A stretch of 54,917 nt of DNA from Crystallibacter permensis (GTDB lineage: Bacteria > Actinomycetota > Actinomycetes > Actinomycetales > Micrococcaceae): positions 1 to 54,917 of the forward strand of contig NZ_JAODLR010000028.1 of assembly GCF_025960875.1 (NCBI RefSeq). The letters run 5' to 3'. Both the position numbers and the translations under genes were made by a program. A model generated the notes under the pieces. It saw only the letters and a program-made list of their open reading frames with translations. It made no database searches and was not told the origin of the DNA. Below, piece by piece: positions 8,875 to 18,678 of the stretch (positions are counted from its first letter, which is position 1; each line of letters begins with the position of its first letter).

Positions 8875-9204
8875 ATGCTTCTGATTGAATGCCCCTGGTG
8901 CGGGCCGCGTGACGAAACCGAATACCACTACGGCGGCGAGGCCCACGTGGCCTACCCCGCAGATCCGAACCAGCTCAGCGACGAGGAGTGGTCGAAGTTC
9001 CTCTTCTACCGCGCCAATCCCAAGGGCCTCTTCGCCGAACGCTGGGTGCACAGCACCGGCTGCCGGCGCTGGTTCAATGCGGTGCGTGACACCGTCAGCT
9101 ATGACATCAAGGCCGTGTACAAACCCGGCGAGAAAAAACCACAGATCGACGCCGGTAACGTAGCCGGCGCCAAGGTCCAGTCAGTTAAAGGAGGAGCGAA
9201 GTGA
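8875..9204 (+). CDS. soxD: Sarcosine oxidase, delta subunit
   Basis: A 109-residue zinc-binding subunit of the oxidase complex. Cys6, Cys9, His59 and Cys63 match the four zinc ligands known for this subunit. The start has a GAAGGA site 14 bases after the soxB stop. Its TGA overlaps the soxA GTG (GTGA), a four-base coupling. The family is small and occurs essentially only in sox operons, so identification is secure. Confidence 0.95.
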   Translation: MLLIECPWCGPRDETEYHYGGEAHVAYPADPNQLSDEEWSKFLFYRANPKGLFAERWVHSTGCRRWFNAVRDTVSYDIKAVYKPGEKKPQIDAGNVAGAKVQSVKGGAK

Positions 9205-12128
9205 CCGCCCCCAGTGCCAACCAGTCCCAGCGGCTCGCCGTTGAAGCGACAGCCGCTGCGCGGATCGACCGCACCAAGCCCCTGGCCTTTACGCTCGACG
9301 GCGAGGCATTCAGCGGCTTCGCCGGTGACACGCTTGCCTCGGCCATGCTTGCTGCCGGCAAGGTCACGGTAGGGAATTCGCTCTACCTCGACCGTCCCCG
9401 CGGCATCCTCTCCGCCGGTGTGGAAGAAGCCAATGCCCTGGTCAAGATCAGCGCGCGCTTCGAAAGCCACGTGGACGAGTCCATGCTGCCGGCAACCACC
9501 GTGGAGCTGACGGACGGCATGGACGCCAAGCTGCTTCAGGGCCTGGGCCAGCTGGACCCGCGCACGGACAAGGCCGTGTACGACCGCAAGTACGTGCACA
9601 CCGACGTCCTGGTTGTCGGCGCCGGCCCCGCCGGCTTGGCCGCAGCCCGCGAAGCTGCCAAGAGCGGTGCCCGCGTCATCCTGATGGATGAGCAGCCCGA
9701 AGCCGGCGGCTCGCTGCTGTCCGGCCGGGATGAAGTCATCGACGGCCTGCCCGCCCAGGACTGGATCGCCCGGACCACCGCCGAACTGGCTGCCGCCGAG
9801 GAAGTAACCTTCCTGTCGCGCACCACCGCGTTCGGCAGCTACGACAGCAACTTCATCGTCGCTGTGCAGCGCCGTACCGACCACCTGACCGGCGAACTCG
9901 GTTCCGGCGTTTCCCGCGAACGCATCTGGCATGTCCGCGCCAAGCAGGTGGTGCTCGCCACCGGTGCGCACGAGCGCCCGATCGTCTTCGCGAACAATGA
10001 CCGCCCCGGCATCATGCTGGCCTCCGCCGTGCGCAGCTACCTGAACCGCTACGCCGTGGCGGCCGGACACAAGGTTGTCGTCGCCACCACCAATGACTCC
10101 GCCTACAAGCTGGTTGCGGATCTGCAGGCGGCCGGCGTCGGAATTGCGGCCGTGGTCGACTCCCGGGCTGAGGTCAGCGGCGACGCGGCCGACGCCTTGG
10201 CAGCGGCGGGCATCCGCCTCATCACCGGCAGCGCCGTGGTGGACACTGAAGGCAACAACGACGGCGGAAGGATCAGCGCCGTCGTCGTGAGCGGTCTGGA
10301 CGCCGACGGGCAGCTGACCGGTGAGCCGGAAACGATCGAAACGGATCTGCTGGCAGTCTCCGGTGGCTGGACCCCGGTGGTCCATCTGCACAGCCAGCGT
10401 GAGCGCCAGCTGAAGTGGGATGAGGCGCTCGCCGCGTTCGTCCCCGGCCGCGAGGTCAAGGACCAGCAGACCGCAGGTGCCCTCAACGGCAACCTGGATC
10501 TGGCCGGCTGCCTTGAGGAGGGAGCCCAGGCCGGTGCTGAGGCCGCCACCCGGGCAGGCTTCCGCGCCAACGCGCTGGTTCCCGCCGCCGCACCCGAAAC
10601 CCTCGCCCCGAGCCGCCCGCTGTGGCTGGTTCCGGGACTTGAGGGTGAGGTCGCAGACTGGAAGACCCACTTTGTGGACTTCCAGCGCGATCAGACCGTG
10701 GCCGACGTGCTGCGGTCCACCGGTGCCGGCATGCGCAGCGTGGAGCACGTGAAGCGCTACACCTCGATCAGCACCGCCAATGACCAGGGCAAGACCTCCG
10801 GCATCAACGCCATCGGTGTTATCGCGGCGGCGCTGAACAACACCGACGTCGGCAGCATCGGCACCACCGCCTACCGCGCCCCTTACACGCCGGTAGCCTT
10901 CACGGCACTGGCCGGGCGCCAGCGCGGGGAGCTCTTCGACCCGGCGCGGCTGACCTCGATCCACCCGTGGCATGTGGCCCACGGTGCCTTGTTCGAGGAT
11001 GTCGGACAGTGGAAGCGCCCCTGGTACTTCCCGCTGCCGGGCGAGGACATGGACACGGCCGTGCTGCGCGAATGCGCCGCCGTGCGTGAGAGCGTCGGCT
11101 TCATGGACGCCACCACGCTTGGCAAGATCGAAATCCGCGGCAAGGACGCCGGTGAGTTCCTCAACCGGATGTACACCAACGCGTTCAAGAAGCTCAAGCC
11201 GGGGCTGGGCCGCTACGGCCTGATGTGCACTCCTGACGGCATGATTTTCGACGACGGCGTGACCCTGCGCCTCGACGAGGACCGCTACTTCATGACCACC
11301 ACCACCGGCGGAGCCGCTAAGGTGCTGGACTGGCTGGAGGAATGGCTGCAGACCGAATGGCCGGAACTGGACGTGGTCTGCAACTCCGTCACGGAGCAGT
11401 ACACCACCGTTGCCGTGGTTGGACCGAAGTCCCGCGCCGTGATCGCCAAGCTGGCGCCGGAGCTGGACCTGGACAACGACGCCTTCCCGTTCATGGCCTT
11501 CAAGGAAACCACGCTCGCGTCCGGTATTCCGGCACGCATCTGCCGGATCTCGTTCTCCGGCGAGCTGGCGTTCGAGATCAATGTGTCCTCCTGGTACGGA
11601 CTCAAGGTCTGGGAAGACGTGGCCGAAGCCGGTGCGGAGTTCAACATCACCCCGTACGGCACCGAAACCATGCACGTGCTCCGCGCCGAAAAGGGCTTCA
11701 TCATCGTCGGCCAGGACACGGACGGCACCGTCACCCCGCAGGACGCGGGGATGGAATGGGTGGTCTCCAAGGTCAAGGACTTCGTGGGCAAGCGCTCCTA
11801 CTCGCGGGTGGACAACCTGCGCGAGGACCGCAAGCAGCTGGTCGGCGTCCTGCCGGTGGACAAGTCGTTCCGCCTGGAAGAGGGTGCGCAGCTGGTCAAC
11901 CAGGGCACCCGCATCGCCCCGGCCGAAGCGCCGGTGCCGATGGAAGGCCACGTGACCTCCAGCTACCACAGCGCCGCGCTGGGCCGTAGCTTCGGCCTGG
12001 CCATGATCAAGAATGGCCGCAACCGCATCGGTGAGACGCTGCAGGCCCCGCTCGGCGGGCAGCTTGTGGACGTCGTCATCGCAGAACCCGTACTTTACGA
12101 TCCCGAAGGGAGCCGTCGTGATGGCTGA
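9201..12128 (+). CDS. soxA: Sarcosine oxidase, alpha subunit
   Basis: A 975-residue subunit. It has an N-terminal ferredoxin-like Sox domain (about 20-100), an NAD-binding disulfide-oxidoreductase-like fold ([19 protein letters not shown] near residue 140) and a C-terminal aminomethyltransferase (GCV_T-like) half from about residue 580. The C-terminal half binds tetrahydrofolate and captures the imine from sarcosine as 5,10-methylene-THF. GTG start with an AAAGGAGG site inside the end of soxD. The coding region contains one copy of the AACGACGGCGG word (10257). It ends by overlapping soxG by eight bases. Confidence 0.96.
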   Translation: MTAPSANQSQRLAVEATAAARIDRTKPLAFTLDGEAFSGFAGDTLASAMLAAGKVTVGNSLYLDRPRGILSAGVEEANALVKISARFESHVDESMLPATTVELTDGMDAKLLQGLGQLDPRTDKAVYDRKYVHTDVLVVGAGPAGLAAAREAAKSGARVILMDEQPEAGGSLLSGRDEVIDGLPAQDWIARTTAELAAAEEVTFLSRTTAFGSYDSNFIVAVQRRTDHLTGELGSGVSRERIWHVRAKQVVLATGAHERPIVFANNDRPGIMLASAVRSYLNRYAVAAGHKVVVATTNDSAYKLVADLQAAGVGIAAVVDSRAEVSGDAADALAAAGIRLITGSAVVDTEGNNDGGRISAVVVSGLDADGQLTGEPETIETDLLAVSGGWTPVVHLHSQRERQLKWDEALAAFVPGREVKDQQTAGALNGNLDLAGCLEEGAQAGAEAATRAGFRANALVPAAAPETLAPSRPLWLVPGLEGEVADWKTHFVDFQRDQTVADVLRSTGAGMRSVEHVKRYTSISTANDQGKTSGINAIGVIAAALNNTDVGSIGTTAYRAPYTPVAFTALAGRQRGELFDPARLTSIHPWHVAHGALFEDVGQWKRPWYFPLPGEDMDTAVLRECAAVRESVGFMDATTLGKIEIRGKDAGEFLNRMYTNAFKKLKPGLGRYGLMCTPDGMIFDDGVTLRLDEDRYFMTTTTGGAAKVLDWLEEWLQTEWPELDVVCNSVTEQYTTVAVVGPKSRAVIAKLAPELDLDNDAFPFMAFKETTLASGIPARICRISFSGELAFEINVSSWYGLKVWEDVAEAGAEFNITPYGTETMHVLRAEKGFIIVGQDTDGTVTPQDAGMEWVVSKVKDFVGKRSYSRVDNLREDRKQLVGVLPVDKSFRLEEGAQLVNQGTRIAPAEAPVPMEGHVTSSYHSAALGRSFGLAMIKNGRNRIGETLQAPLGGQLVDVVIAEPVLYDPEGSRRDG

Positions 12129-12750
12129 ACAGGTATTGACCGATATTGCAGCGCTGCGCCGCAGTCCACTGGCACATCTGGAAGAGGCAATCCGTGAAGG
12201 TGCCGTGTCCGGCGAACGGGGCGTGAGCCTGCGCGAAATCCCGTTCCTGAATATGGTTGGCCTGCGGGCCGAGCCGGGTTCGGCCGGCGCCAAGGCACTT
12301 GAGGCAGCCCTGGGCCTGCCGCTGCCGGCCGGCCATGGACAGGTGACGGGCTCCGTTGACGGAACCGCCCTGTTGTGGCTGGGCCCGGACGAGTTCCTGC
12401 TGGTCGGCCCGGAAGGCTCCAACGCCACCACGGCGCTGACCGAAGCCCTCGGGGCCGAGCCGGGCGCCGTCGTCGATCTCTCGGCGAACCGCACCACGGT
12501 GGAACTGACCGGACCCTCGGCACGCGCCGTGCTGGAGAAGGGCTGCCACGTGGACCTGCACCCGCGGGCCTTCACACCCGGCACCGCGGTCATGACCCAG
12601 CTCGGCCCGGTGCCGGTGCTGCTGTGGCAAACGGCTGAGGAAGGCGGGTCGCAGACCTACCGGATCCTGCCGCGCGCCTCCTTCGCGGACTACACCGCCC
12701 GCTGGCTGCTGGACGCCATGACGGAGTTCGCTTCGCCCGAGGTACCGTAA
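12121..12750 (+). CDS. soxG: Sarcosine oxidase, gamma subunit
   Basis: A 209-residue subunit with a truncated GCV_T-like fold that caps the complex. It shows the [18 protein letters not shown] entry and the [13 protein letters not shown] motif of SoxG proteins. I place the start at the ATG at 12121, inside the last codons of soxA and behind an AAGGGAG site. A GTG directly before it (12118) is possible. The stop overlaps the sdaA ATG as TAATG. Confidence 0.94.
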   Translation: MAEQVLTDIAALRRSPLAHLEEAIREGAVSGERGVSLREIPFLNMVGLRAEPGSAGAKALEAALGLPLPAGHGQVTGSVDGTALLWLGPDEFLLVGPEGSNATTALTEALGAEPGAVVDLSANRTTVELTGPSARAVLEKGCHVDLHPRAFTPGTAVMTQLGPVPVLLWQTAEEGGSQTYRILPRASFADYTARWLLDAMTEFASPEVP

Positions 12751-14150
12751 TGGCGCTGAGCGCACTTGATCTGTTTTCCGTTGGCATCGGCCCCTCCTCA
12801 TCGCACACGGTGGGGCCGATGCGGGCGGCCAAGCGGTTCACCGACGGCTTGGTCCGGGACGGGCAACTGACCGCAGTTGCCCGCGTCCGGGCCGAGCTGT
12901 TCGGCTCCCTGGGTGCCACCGGCTTCGGCCACGGCTCGGACAAGGCCGTGGTGCTGGGCCTGCAGGGCCAGGACCCGGAGACGGTGGACACGGATACGGC
13001 CGACGCCCAGGTCCGGGACGCCGTCGCGGCACGGAAGCTGGCGCTGGCAGGGGAGCACCCGGTGTCCTTCGACTGGGACGCCGACGTGATCCTGCACCGG
13101 CGCAAGGCCTTGCCGGCACACCCGAACGGCATGACCTTCTTCGCTTACGACGACGCCGGAGACCTGCTGCGCGAACGCACCTACTACTCGGTAGGTGGCG
13201 GCTTCGTGGTGGACGAGGATGCGGCCGGAGCGGACCGGATCGTCGAAGACACCACCGCCCTGCCCTACCCGTTCACCACCGGTGCCCAGTTGCTGGCGCA
13301 CTGCCGGACCGAAGGCCTCTCCATCGCCCAGGTCATGCTCGCCAACGAGCTCACCTGGCGCAGCGAAACCGAGCTCCGCTCACAGCTGCTGCACATCTGG
13401 GCGGTCATGCAACAGTGCGTGGAAAACGGCTGTACCCGCACGGAGGAGAGGTTGCCCGGGGGACTGAAGGTCCGCCGTCGTGCTCCTGAATTGCGGCGCA
13501 AGCTGCGCCAGACCGAGGCAGCGGCCGCCACCAGCGGCAGCCCGCAGTCGGATCCGCTCTGGGCCATGGAATGGGTCAATCTTTACGCGCTGGCGGTCAA
13601 TGAAGAAAACGCCTCCGGCGGCAGGATTGTCACCGCGCCGACCAACGGGGCGGCCGGCATCATCCCGGCCGTGCTGCACTTCTATACCCGGTTTGTCCCG
13701 GGTGCGGATGGCGACGGCGTGGTCGAGTTCCTGCTCACGGCGGCGGCAGTGGGTATCCTCTTTAAGGAGAACGCGTCCATCTCCGGTGCAGAAGTCGGTT
13801 GCCAGGGCGAAGTGGGTTCGGCCTGCTCCATGGCCGCCGGCGCGCTGTGTGCGGTGCTGGGCGGCACACCGGAACAGGTTGAAAACGCTGCCGAAGTCGG
13901 CATCGAGCACAACCTGGGGCTGACCTGTGATCCTGTAGGAGGGCTGGTGCAGATTCCCTGCATCGAGCGCAACGCGATCGCCAGCGTCAAGGCGATCAAC
14001 GCCGCGCGGCTCTGCCTGCAGGGGGACGGTGAGCACAAGGTCTCTCTGGATCAGGCCATCAAAACGATGCGCGAGACCGGCAAGGATATGAAGATCAAGT
14101 ACAAGGAGACCTCCCGTGGTGGCTTGGCCGTCAACGTCATTGAGTGCTGA
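12750..14150 (+). CDS. sdaA: L-serine ammonia-lyase (iron-sulfur type)
   Basis: A 466-residue single-chain L-serine dehydratase that converts serine to pyruvate and ammonia. The beta domain opens with [20 protein letters not shown]. The alpha domain contains [17 protein letters not shown] and [19 protein letters not shown], which supply the conserved cysteines for a 4Fe-4S cluster. It is fused to the sarcosine operon by a TAATG overlap with soxG. Here it completes the route sarcosine, glycine plus C1, serine, pyruvate. The iron-sulfur cluster of this family is oxygen-sensitive, which is notable beside an H2O2-producing oxidase. Confidence 0.95.
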   Translation: MALSALDLFSVGIGPSSSHTVGPMRAAKRFTDGLVRDGQLTAVARVRAELFGSLGATGFGHGSDKAVVLGLQGQDPETVDTDTADAQVRDAVAARKLALAGEHPVSFDWDADVILHRRKALPAHPNGMTFFAYDDAGDLLRERTYYSVGGGFVVDEDAAGADRIVEDTTALPYPFTTGAQLLAHCRTEGLSIAQVMLANELTWRSETELRSQLLHIWAVMQQCVENGCTRTEERLPGGLKVRRRAPELRRKLRQTEAAAATSGSPQSDPLWAMEWVNLYALAVNEENASGGRIVTAPTNGAAGIIPAVLHFYTRFVPGADGDGVVEFLLTAAAVGILFKENASISGAEVGCQGEVGSACSMAAGALCAVLGGTPEQVENAAEVGIEHNLGLTCDPVGGLVQIPCIERNAIASVKAINAARLCLQGDGEHKVSLDQAIKTMRETGKDMKIKYKETSRGGLAVNVIEC

Positions 14151-15033
14151 ACAACAACCCGCTCCGGGGGCCGAGGTGGCGAGTGAGCTGGTGCTGACCC
14201 TGGACTGCCGGGAGGCCCCGGGCATCGTGCACGCGGTCAGCGGAGTGCTGCTGGAACACGGCTGCAACATCGTCGAACTCAAGCAGTTCGACGACAGGCG
14301 CCTGGGCCACTTCTTCATGCGGGTCCATGTGGCCTCCTCGACCGGGGAGGCGCTGGACGAGGAAGCGCTGCGCAAGGACTTCGGGCCGGTGGCCGAACGT
14401 TTCGGGATGAGCTGGGAGCTCGACCGGCACGGGGCCAAGCGGCGCGTGATGATCATGGTTTCCAAGTTCGGGCACTGCCTGAACGACCTGCTGTTCCGTG
14501 CACGCACGGGGGAGCTGCCGGTGGAGATTGTCGCCGTGGTGTCCAACCACCGCGACCACCAGCGGCTGGTGGAGTGGCACGGCATCCCGTTCTTCCACAT
14601 CCCGGTCACCCCGGACACCAAGCCCGAGGCCGAGGCGAAGCTGCTGGAACTGGTGGACCGTTTCGAGGTGGATCTGGTGGTCCTGGCCCGCTACATGCAG
14701 GTGCTCAGCGACTCGCTGGCCACCCGGATGGCCGGCCGCGTGATCAACATCCACCACTCCTTCCTGCCCAGCTTCAAGGGGGCCAAGCCGTACCACCAGG
14801 CGTACGAGCGCGGCGTGAAAACCGTGGGCGCCACCGCGCACTACGTCAACAGCGAGCTGGATGAGGGCCCGATCATCGCCCAGCAGCTGGTGGACGTGGA
14901 CCACACCTTCGGCCCCGAGGACCTGGTTGCGGCCGGGCGGGATACCGAATGCAAGGCGCTCTCCAACGCCGTGAAGTGGCACTGCGAAGGCCGCGTCATC
15001 CTGCACGGAAACCGGACCGTAGTGCTGCGCTAA
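14116..15033 (+). CDS. purU: Formyltetrahydrofolate deformylase
   Basis: A 305-residue hydrolase that releases formate and THF from 10-formyl-THF. An N-terminal ACT domain (about 22-100) precedes a formyltransferase fold with [19 protein letters not shown] and the downstream GATAHYV-LDEGPII catalytic loop. I use the GTG at 14116 because AAGGAG lies seven bases before it; this makes a 35-base overlap with sdaA. A TTG at 14140 or GTG at 14176 would shorten the head. As the last gene of the operon it relieves trapping of folate as C1 adducts. FolD, needed to link methylene- to formyl-THF, is not in the window. Confidence 0.93.
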   Translation: MVAWPSTSLSAEQQPAPGAEVASELVLTLDCREAPGIVHAVSGVLLEHGCNIVELKQFDDRRLGHFFMRVHVASSTGEALDEEALRKDFGPVAERFGMSWELDRHGAKRRVMIMVSKFGHCLNDLLFRARTGELPVEIVAVVSNHRDHQRLVEWHGIPFFHIPVTPDTKPEAEAKLLELVDRFEVDLVVLARYMQVLSDSLATRMAGRVINIHHSFLPSFKGAKPYHQAYERGVKTVGATAHYVNSELDEGPIIAQQLVDVDHTFGPEDLVAAGRDTECKALSNAVKWHCEGRVILHGNRTVVLR

Positions 15034-15070
15034 TCTGACACGGCGCAGCCTGCGGCACCGCTGGCTAACA

Positions 15071-15118
15071 ACGACGGCGGCTCTCACCTTTTCAGGTGAG
15101 GGTCGCCGTCGCTGTTTA
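15071..15118 (+). terminator. Intrinsic terminator of the sarcosine operon
   Basis: A long hairpin pairs GACGGCG (15073-15079) with CGCCGTC, with an inner CTCACCT-TTTC-AGGTGAG helix, followed by GCTGTTT. It starts 38 bases after the purU stop. The left arm includes a copy of the AACGACGGCGG word. Confidence 0.75.
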
Positions 15119-15153
15119 ACCGCCCCGGCGTGACCTTTTGCACTCCTGAAACT

Positions 15154-15188
15154 TTGCAGTTGTGTATTTTTGCAGTGACTGCAATAAT
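15154..15188 (+). promoter_or_regulatory. Operator and promoter of the tetR-exporter operon
   Basis: TTGCAGTGACTGCAA (15170-15184) is a perfect 7+1+7 inverted repeat, and a third TTGCAGT half-site lies at 15154-15160. A possible -10 box AATAAT (15183-15188) with TTGTGT 17 bases upstream is covered by the palindrome. Autorepression by the downstream TetR protein is the natural reading. Confidence 0.55.
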
Positions 15189-15194
15189 GGTTCG

Positions 15195-15821
15195 GTGAGT
15201 CAACTACTTTCCCTGCGGGACCGCAAACGCGCCGAGACCTGGGCGGCACTGCACTTGTCCGCATCCGGCACCGCCCTGGACAAGGGGCTGGAATGCGTGA
15301 CCGTGGACGCCGTGGCGGCCGACGCCGGCGTTTCCCCGCGTACCTTTTTCAACTACTTCGCCTCCAAGGAAGACGCCGTACTTGGACTGCAGGAACCTTT
15401 CGTCGACGAGTCCATGCTGGCGGAATTCGATGTTGACGGTGACCTGCTGGCAAGCGTGAGCCATCTGATGCACGCCGTGACCCGCACTATCCACGGCAGC
15501 GCAGACGAGGACGGCAACCGGTGCCGCGAGGTCATCTGCAGGTATCCGCAGCTGATGCACCGCCGGTTCCAGTACATCGTCAAGGTTGAGCAACTCGTCA
15601 CCGATGCGGTGGCCGAACGGCTCGCCCAGTCGAGCAGGTGGGCCACCGCCCCGGCCGGCAACACCGTGGACGACGTCGCCAAAATGCTTGTCCTCGTCGC
15701 CGGTGCAAGCCTGCGCTTTGCCATCCAAAAAACCACATCCCATCCCACCCGCGAATCCCAGTCCGAGGCCCTCGATCAGGGCATGGAACTGATGCGCAAC
15801 ATTCTGAAGGAACTTCTGTGA
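15195..15821 (+). CDS. TetR-family repressor of the adjacent exporter
   Basis: A 208-residue TetR protein starting at the GTG at 15195. The helix-turn-helix spans about residues 20-60, ending in AGVSPRTFFNYFASKEDA, which is a textbook TetR recognition region. The C-terminal ligand domain is divergent as usual. There is no ribosome site before the GTG, and the predicted -10 box ends seven bases upstream, so the mRNA may be leaderless. Its stop overlaps the exporter start (GTGA). It should repress this operon and respond to an exported compound. Confidence 0.88.
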   Translation: MSQLLSLRDRKRAETWAALHLSASGTALDKGLECVTVDAVAADAGVSPRTFFNYFASKEDAVLGLQEPFVDESMLAEFDVDGDLLASVSHLMHAVTRTIHGSADEDGNRCREVICRYPQLMHRRFQYIVKVEQLVTDAVAERLAQSSRWATAPAGNTVDDVAKMLVLVAGASLRFAIQKTTSHPTRESQSEALDQGMELMRNILKELL

Positions 15822-17428
15822 GCAAACCCGCAAGTGTCGAAAGCGGCGCGCAGCACGGCAAACTGGCGCTGGTCTTTGTGGCCCTGGTGCTGGCCATGCT
15901 GCTTGCCGCGCTGAACCAGACCATCCTGGGCACGGCCCTGCCAACCATCGTCGGCGAACTCAACGGTGCCAACCTGATGCTGTGGGTGATTACCGGCTAC
16001 ATCCTGGCCTCCACCATCATGATGCCGATCTACGGCAAGATCGGCGATCTGATCGGCCGCAAATCCCTGCTCATTGGGGCGATCCTCGTCTTCCTGGTCG
16101 GTTCCATCATCGGTGCGCTGGCCCTCGACATGACCTGGCTCATTGCCGCCCGCATCGTCCAGGGCCTGGGCGGCGGCGGCCTCATGATCCTCTCGCAGGC
16201 CATCATTGCCGACGTGGTGCCCGCCCGCGAACGCGGCAAGTACATGGGCTGGATGGGCGGCGTCTTCGCCTTTTCCTCCGTGGTGGGCCCGCTGATCGGC
16301 GGCTGGCTGACGGAGGGCCCGGGCTGGCGCTGGACCTTCTGGTTCAACGTACCGGTTGCCGCGCTGGCCCTGCTGGGCGCGATCTTCTTCCTCAAGACAC
16401 CGGCCAAGACCAGCCGGCCCAAACTCGACATCTGGGGCATCCTGCTGATGGCCACTGCCACCACCGGACTGGTGTTGGTCAGCAGTTGGGGCGGGAGCAC
16501 TTACGACTGGTCCGACCCGGTCATCATCTCCCTGATCGCCGGCACCGTGCTGGCTGCGTTCCTCTTTGTTCTGGTGGAGCGCCGCACCGCGGAACCGATC
16601 ATCCCCATGGAGCTGTTCCGGGACCTCAACTTCAACCTGACCACGATTTCCGGCCTGCTGGTTTCGGTGGCGATGTTCGGCGCCATTGGCTACATGCCTA
16701 CCTATCTGCAGATGGCCACCGGGGCCACCGCTACGGAGGCCGGCCTGCTGATGATTCCGATGATGGGTGCGCTGCTGGCAGCCTCCGTGATCTCGGGCTC
16801 GCTGGTGTCCAAGACCGGCCGGTACAAGTGGATGCCCATTGCCGGTTCGGCCATCCTCGCGGTCGCGCTGGTGCTCATGGGGCTGGTCCACGCCGACACC
16901 GCGGTCTGGCATATCTGCCTGAACCTTGGCCTGCTGGGCCTGGGGTTGGGCCTGAACATGCAGATCCTCGTGCTCATTGTGCAGAACTCGTTCCCCGCGC
17001 GGCAGGTGGGGACGGCGACGGCGGCCAACAACTTCTTCCGCCAGATCGGCGCCACGTTGGGCTCCGCCGTCGTCGGCAGTCTCTTTGCCTCGCGGCTGGT
17101 GGGCTTCCTGAACGAACGGCTGCCTGCTGATGCCGTTGCCGCCACCGGTGGCGGCAACTCGCTGACCCCGGAAATGGTCCACGGCCTGCCCGAAGCCATC
17201 CAGACACCGATCGTCGAGTCCTATAACGAGGCACTCATGCCGCTGTTCGCCTTCATGTTCCCGCTGGCCCTGGCTGCCGCCGTGCTCTGCCTGTTCATCA
17301 AGGAGAAGCCGCTGGCAACCTCGCTGGAGCCGGAAGTGATGCCGGAGGCGCTCGCGGAGGGCAACGTGCTGATCACGGCCAACGACGACGGCGAAGCCGT
17401 CCGGCAGGCCGAGCCCAGCCGACACTGA
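15818..17428 (+). CDS. DHA2-type (EmrB/QacA) drug exporter
   Basis: A 536-residue, 14-helix major facilitator exporter. Visible signatures are LNQTILGTALPTIVGEL in helix 1, GKIGDLIGRK in loop 2-3, and the antiporter motif C region GGVFAFSSVVGPLIGGWL. It should expel lipophilic drugs or other toxic compounds with the proton gradient. GTG start overlapping the tetR stop by four bases, so the two are translationally coupled. The C-terminal tail of about 40 residues is acidic and hydrophilic. Confidence 0.92.
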   Translation: MSKPASVESGAQHGKLALVFVALVLAMLLAALNQTILGTALPTIVGELNGANLMLWVITGYILASTIMMPIYGKIGDLIGRKSLLIGAILVFLVGSIIGALALDMTWLIAARIVQGLGGGGLMILSQAIIADVVPARERGKYMGWMGGVFAFSSVVGPLIGGWLTEGPGWRWTFWFNVPVAALALLGAIFFLKTPAKTSRPKLDIWGILLMATATTGLVLVSSWGGSTYDWSDPVIISLIAGTVLAAFLFVLVERRTAEPIIPMELFRDLNFNLTTISGLLVSVAMFGAIGYMPTYLQMATGATATEAGLLMIPMMGALLAASVISGSLVSKTGRYKWMPIAGSAILAVALVLMGLVHADTAVWHICLNLGLLGLGLGLNMQILVLIVQNSFPARQVGTATAANNFFRQIGATLGSAVVGSLFASRLVGFLNERLPADAVAATGGGNSLTPEMVHGLPEAIQTPIVESYNEALMPLFAFMFPLALAAAVLCLFIKEKPLATSLEPEVMPEALAEGNVLITANDDGEAVRQAEPSRH

Positions 17429-17463
17429 ACCACGGCTGGACAAGCGGTGGCTAAGCTTGCTCC

Positions 17464-18621
17464 ATGGGCGCATCACCAGCACTGCATAAAGAGCCGCGGG
17501 TCCTCGAAATCGAGACGCTTGAGCAGTTCGACCGGCTCGTAGCGGAGGGCGCCAAGACGCTGCGGGCCGGGGCAGGGCAATCCTTGAGCGGCTGGCACTT
17601 CCAGTCCGTGGACCTGCGGGAACGGACCGGCGTGCTGCGGGACCTGGATCCCTCCGGCGCGATCTTCCTCGGCTGCGACTTCGAGCCCGGAATGGAGGAG
17701 TGGCTGCGCTCCCGCGGCGCGCTGCTGTTCCCCGTTCTTCCCGGTATCCCGTTCGATGCCTACCGTGCCGCGGTGTATACGCCCGCCGAACTCTTCGATG
17801 GCCTGTCCGAGGCGGAGTATGAGGCGACGCCGGACGCGCTCATCTACGCCTGGTCCACGCAGCCTGCTGCCCGGGTGAATCTCGATGCCACCCTCGCGGC
17901 CAGCCTGCATGACCACGCCGTCGGCGATGCCATGGACGCGTTGTTCGACGGCCCGGGCTTCAACGGCCGGAAAGTGGTCGGCGTGATGGGCGGGCATGCT
18001 GCGGAGCGGGGAAGCGCAACGTACGACGACGCGGCCCGCCTGGGCAGGCAGCTCGCGAATGCAGGGTGTGCAGTGGCGACCGGCGGTGGACCGGGTGCGA
18101 TGGAGGCCGCGAATCTCGGGGCCTACCTGTCATCGGCGGAGGACAGCGCTTTCGCACAGGCGCTTGCCTCGCTGGCCGAAGTGCCTTCCTTCCGCCCCTC
18201 CGTAACGGCCTGGGCCAGGGCGGCGGCGCGGGTCCTCGAACAGCACCCCGCCGGCGTCGTTAATCTTGGCATTCCGACTTGGCACTACGGGCACGAACCG
18301 CCGAATCTCTTCGCCACGCACATAGCCAAGTACTTCGCCAATGCCATTCGTGAGGCCGTGCTGCTGGAGCGGTGCGACGGCGGCATCGTCTTCCTGCCCG
18401 GCGCGGGCGGAACAGTGCAGGAGATCTTCCAGGACGCGTGCGAAAACTATTATGCGACGCCGGAGAAGCTCTCGCCGATGATCCTGGTCGGCGCTTCGTA
18501 CTGGACCGAGGAGCTTCCCGTGTGGCCGCTGCTGCAGTCGCTGGCCCGCGGACGGGCGATGGAGGAGGCTATCCATTTGGTCGACTCGGTGGAGGCGGCG
18601 GTGGAGCTCACGGCTCCATAG
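17464..18621 (+). CDS. LOG-family protein (TIGR00730-like), long form
   Basis: A 385-residue protein with a lysine decarboxylase-like Rossmann fold of the LOG family in its C-terminal two thirds. GVMGGHAAERGSATYDDA opens the fold, GGGPGAMEAAN is the nucleotide motif, and PGAGGTVQEIF is a variant of the catalytic PGGxGTxxE. Classic LOG enzymes (about 190 residues) cleave cytokinin-type nucleoside monophosphates. Here an N-terminal segment of about 170 residues without a motif I recognise precedes the fold. Nucleotide phosphoribohydrolase activity is likely; the real substrate is unknown. It stands alone and converges with the VIT gene. Confidence 0.82.
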   Translation: MGASPALHKEPRVLEIETLEQFDRLVAEGAKTLRAGAGQSLSGWHFQSVDLRERTGVLRDLDPSGAIFLGCDFEPGMEEWLRSRGALLFPVLPGIPFDAYRAAVYTPAELFDGLSEAEYEATPDALIYAWSTQPAARVNLDATLAASLHDHAVGDAMDALFDGPGFNGRKVVGVMGGHAAERGSATYDDAARLGRQLANAGCAVATGGGPGAMEAANLGAYLSSAEDSAFAQALASLAEVPSFRPSVTAWARAAARVLEQHPAGVVNLGIPTWHYGHEPPNLFATHIAKYFANAIREAVLLERCDGGIVFLPGAGGTVQEIFQDACENYYATPEKLSPMILVGASYWTEELPVWPLLQSLARGRAMEEAIHLVDSVEAAVELTAP

Positions 18622-18636
18622 TTTCCGGGGCAAGCG

Positions 18637-18670
18637 CAGTTCCTCGGCCAGCTCAGTTCCTCGGCCAGCC
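18637..18670. repeat. 17-bp tandem duplication
   Basis: CAGTTCCTCGGCCAGC occurs twice, 17 bases apart, in the 57-base gap between the convergent LOG and VIT genes. It looks like a recent local duplication and has no evident function. Confidence 0.75.
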
Positions 18671-18678
18671 CGGAAGTG

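Noticed and set aside
9099-12593. A 1164-codon open frame on the minus strand opposite soxA and soxG.
   Set aside because: It mirrors the GC-rich codons of the sense genes, has His/Gly/Arg/Val-rich shadow composition and no motif; soxA and soxG are certain.
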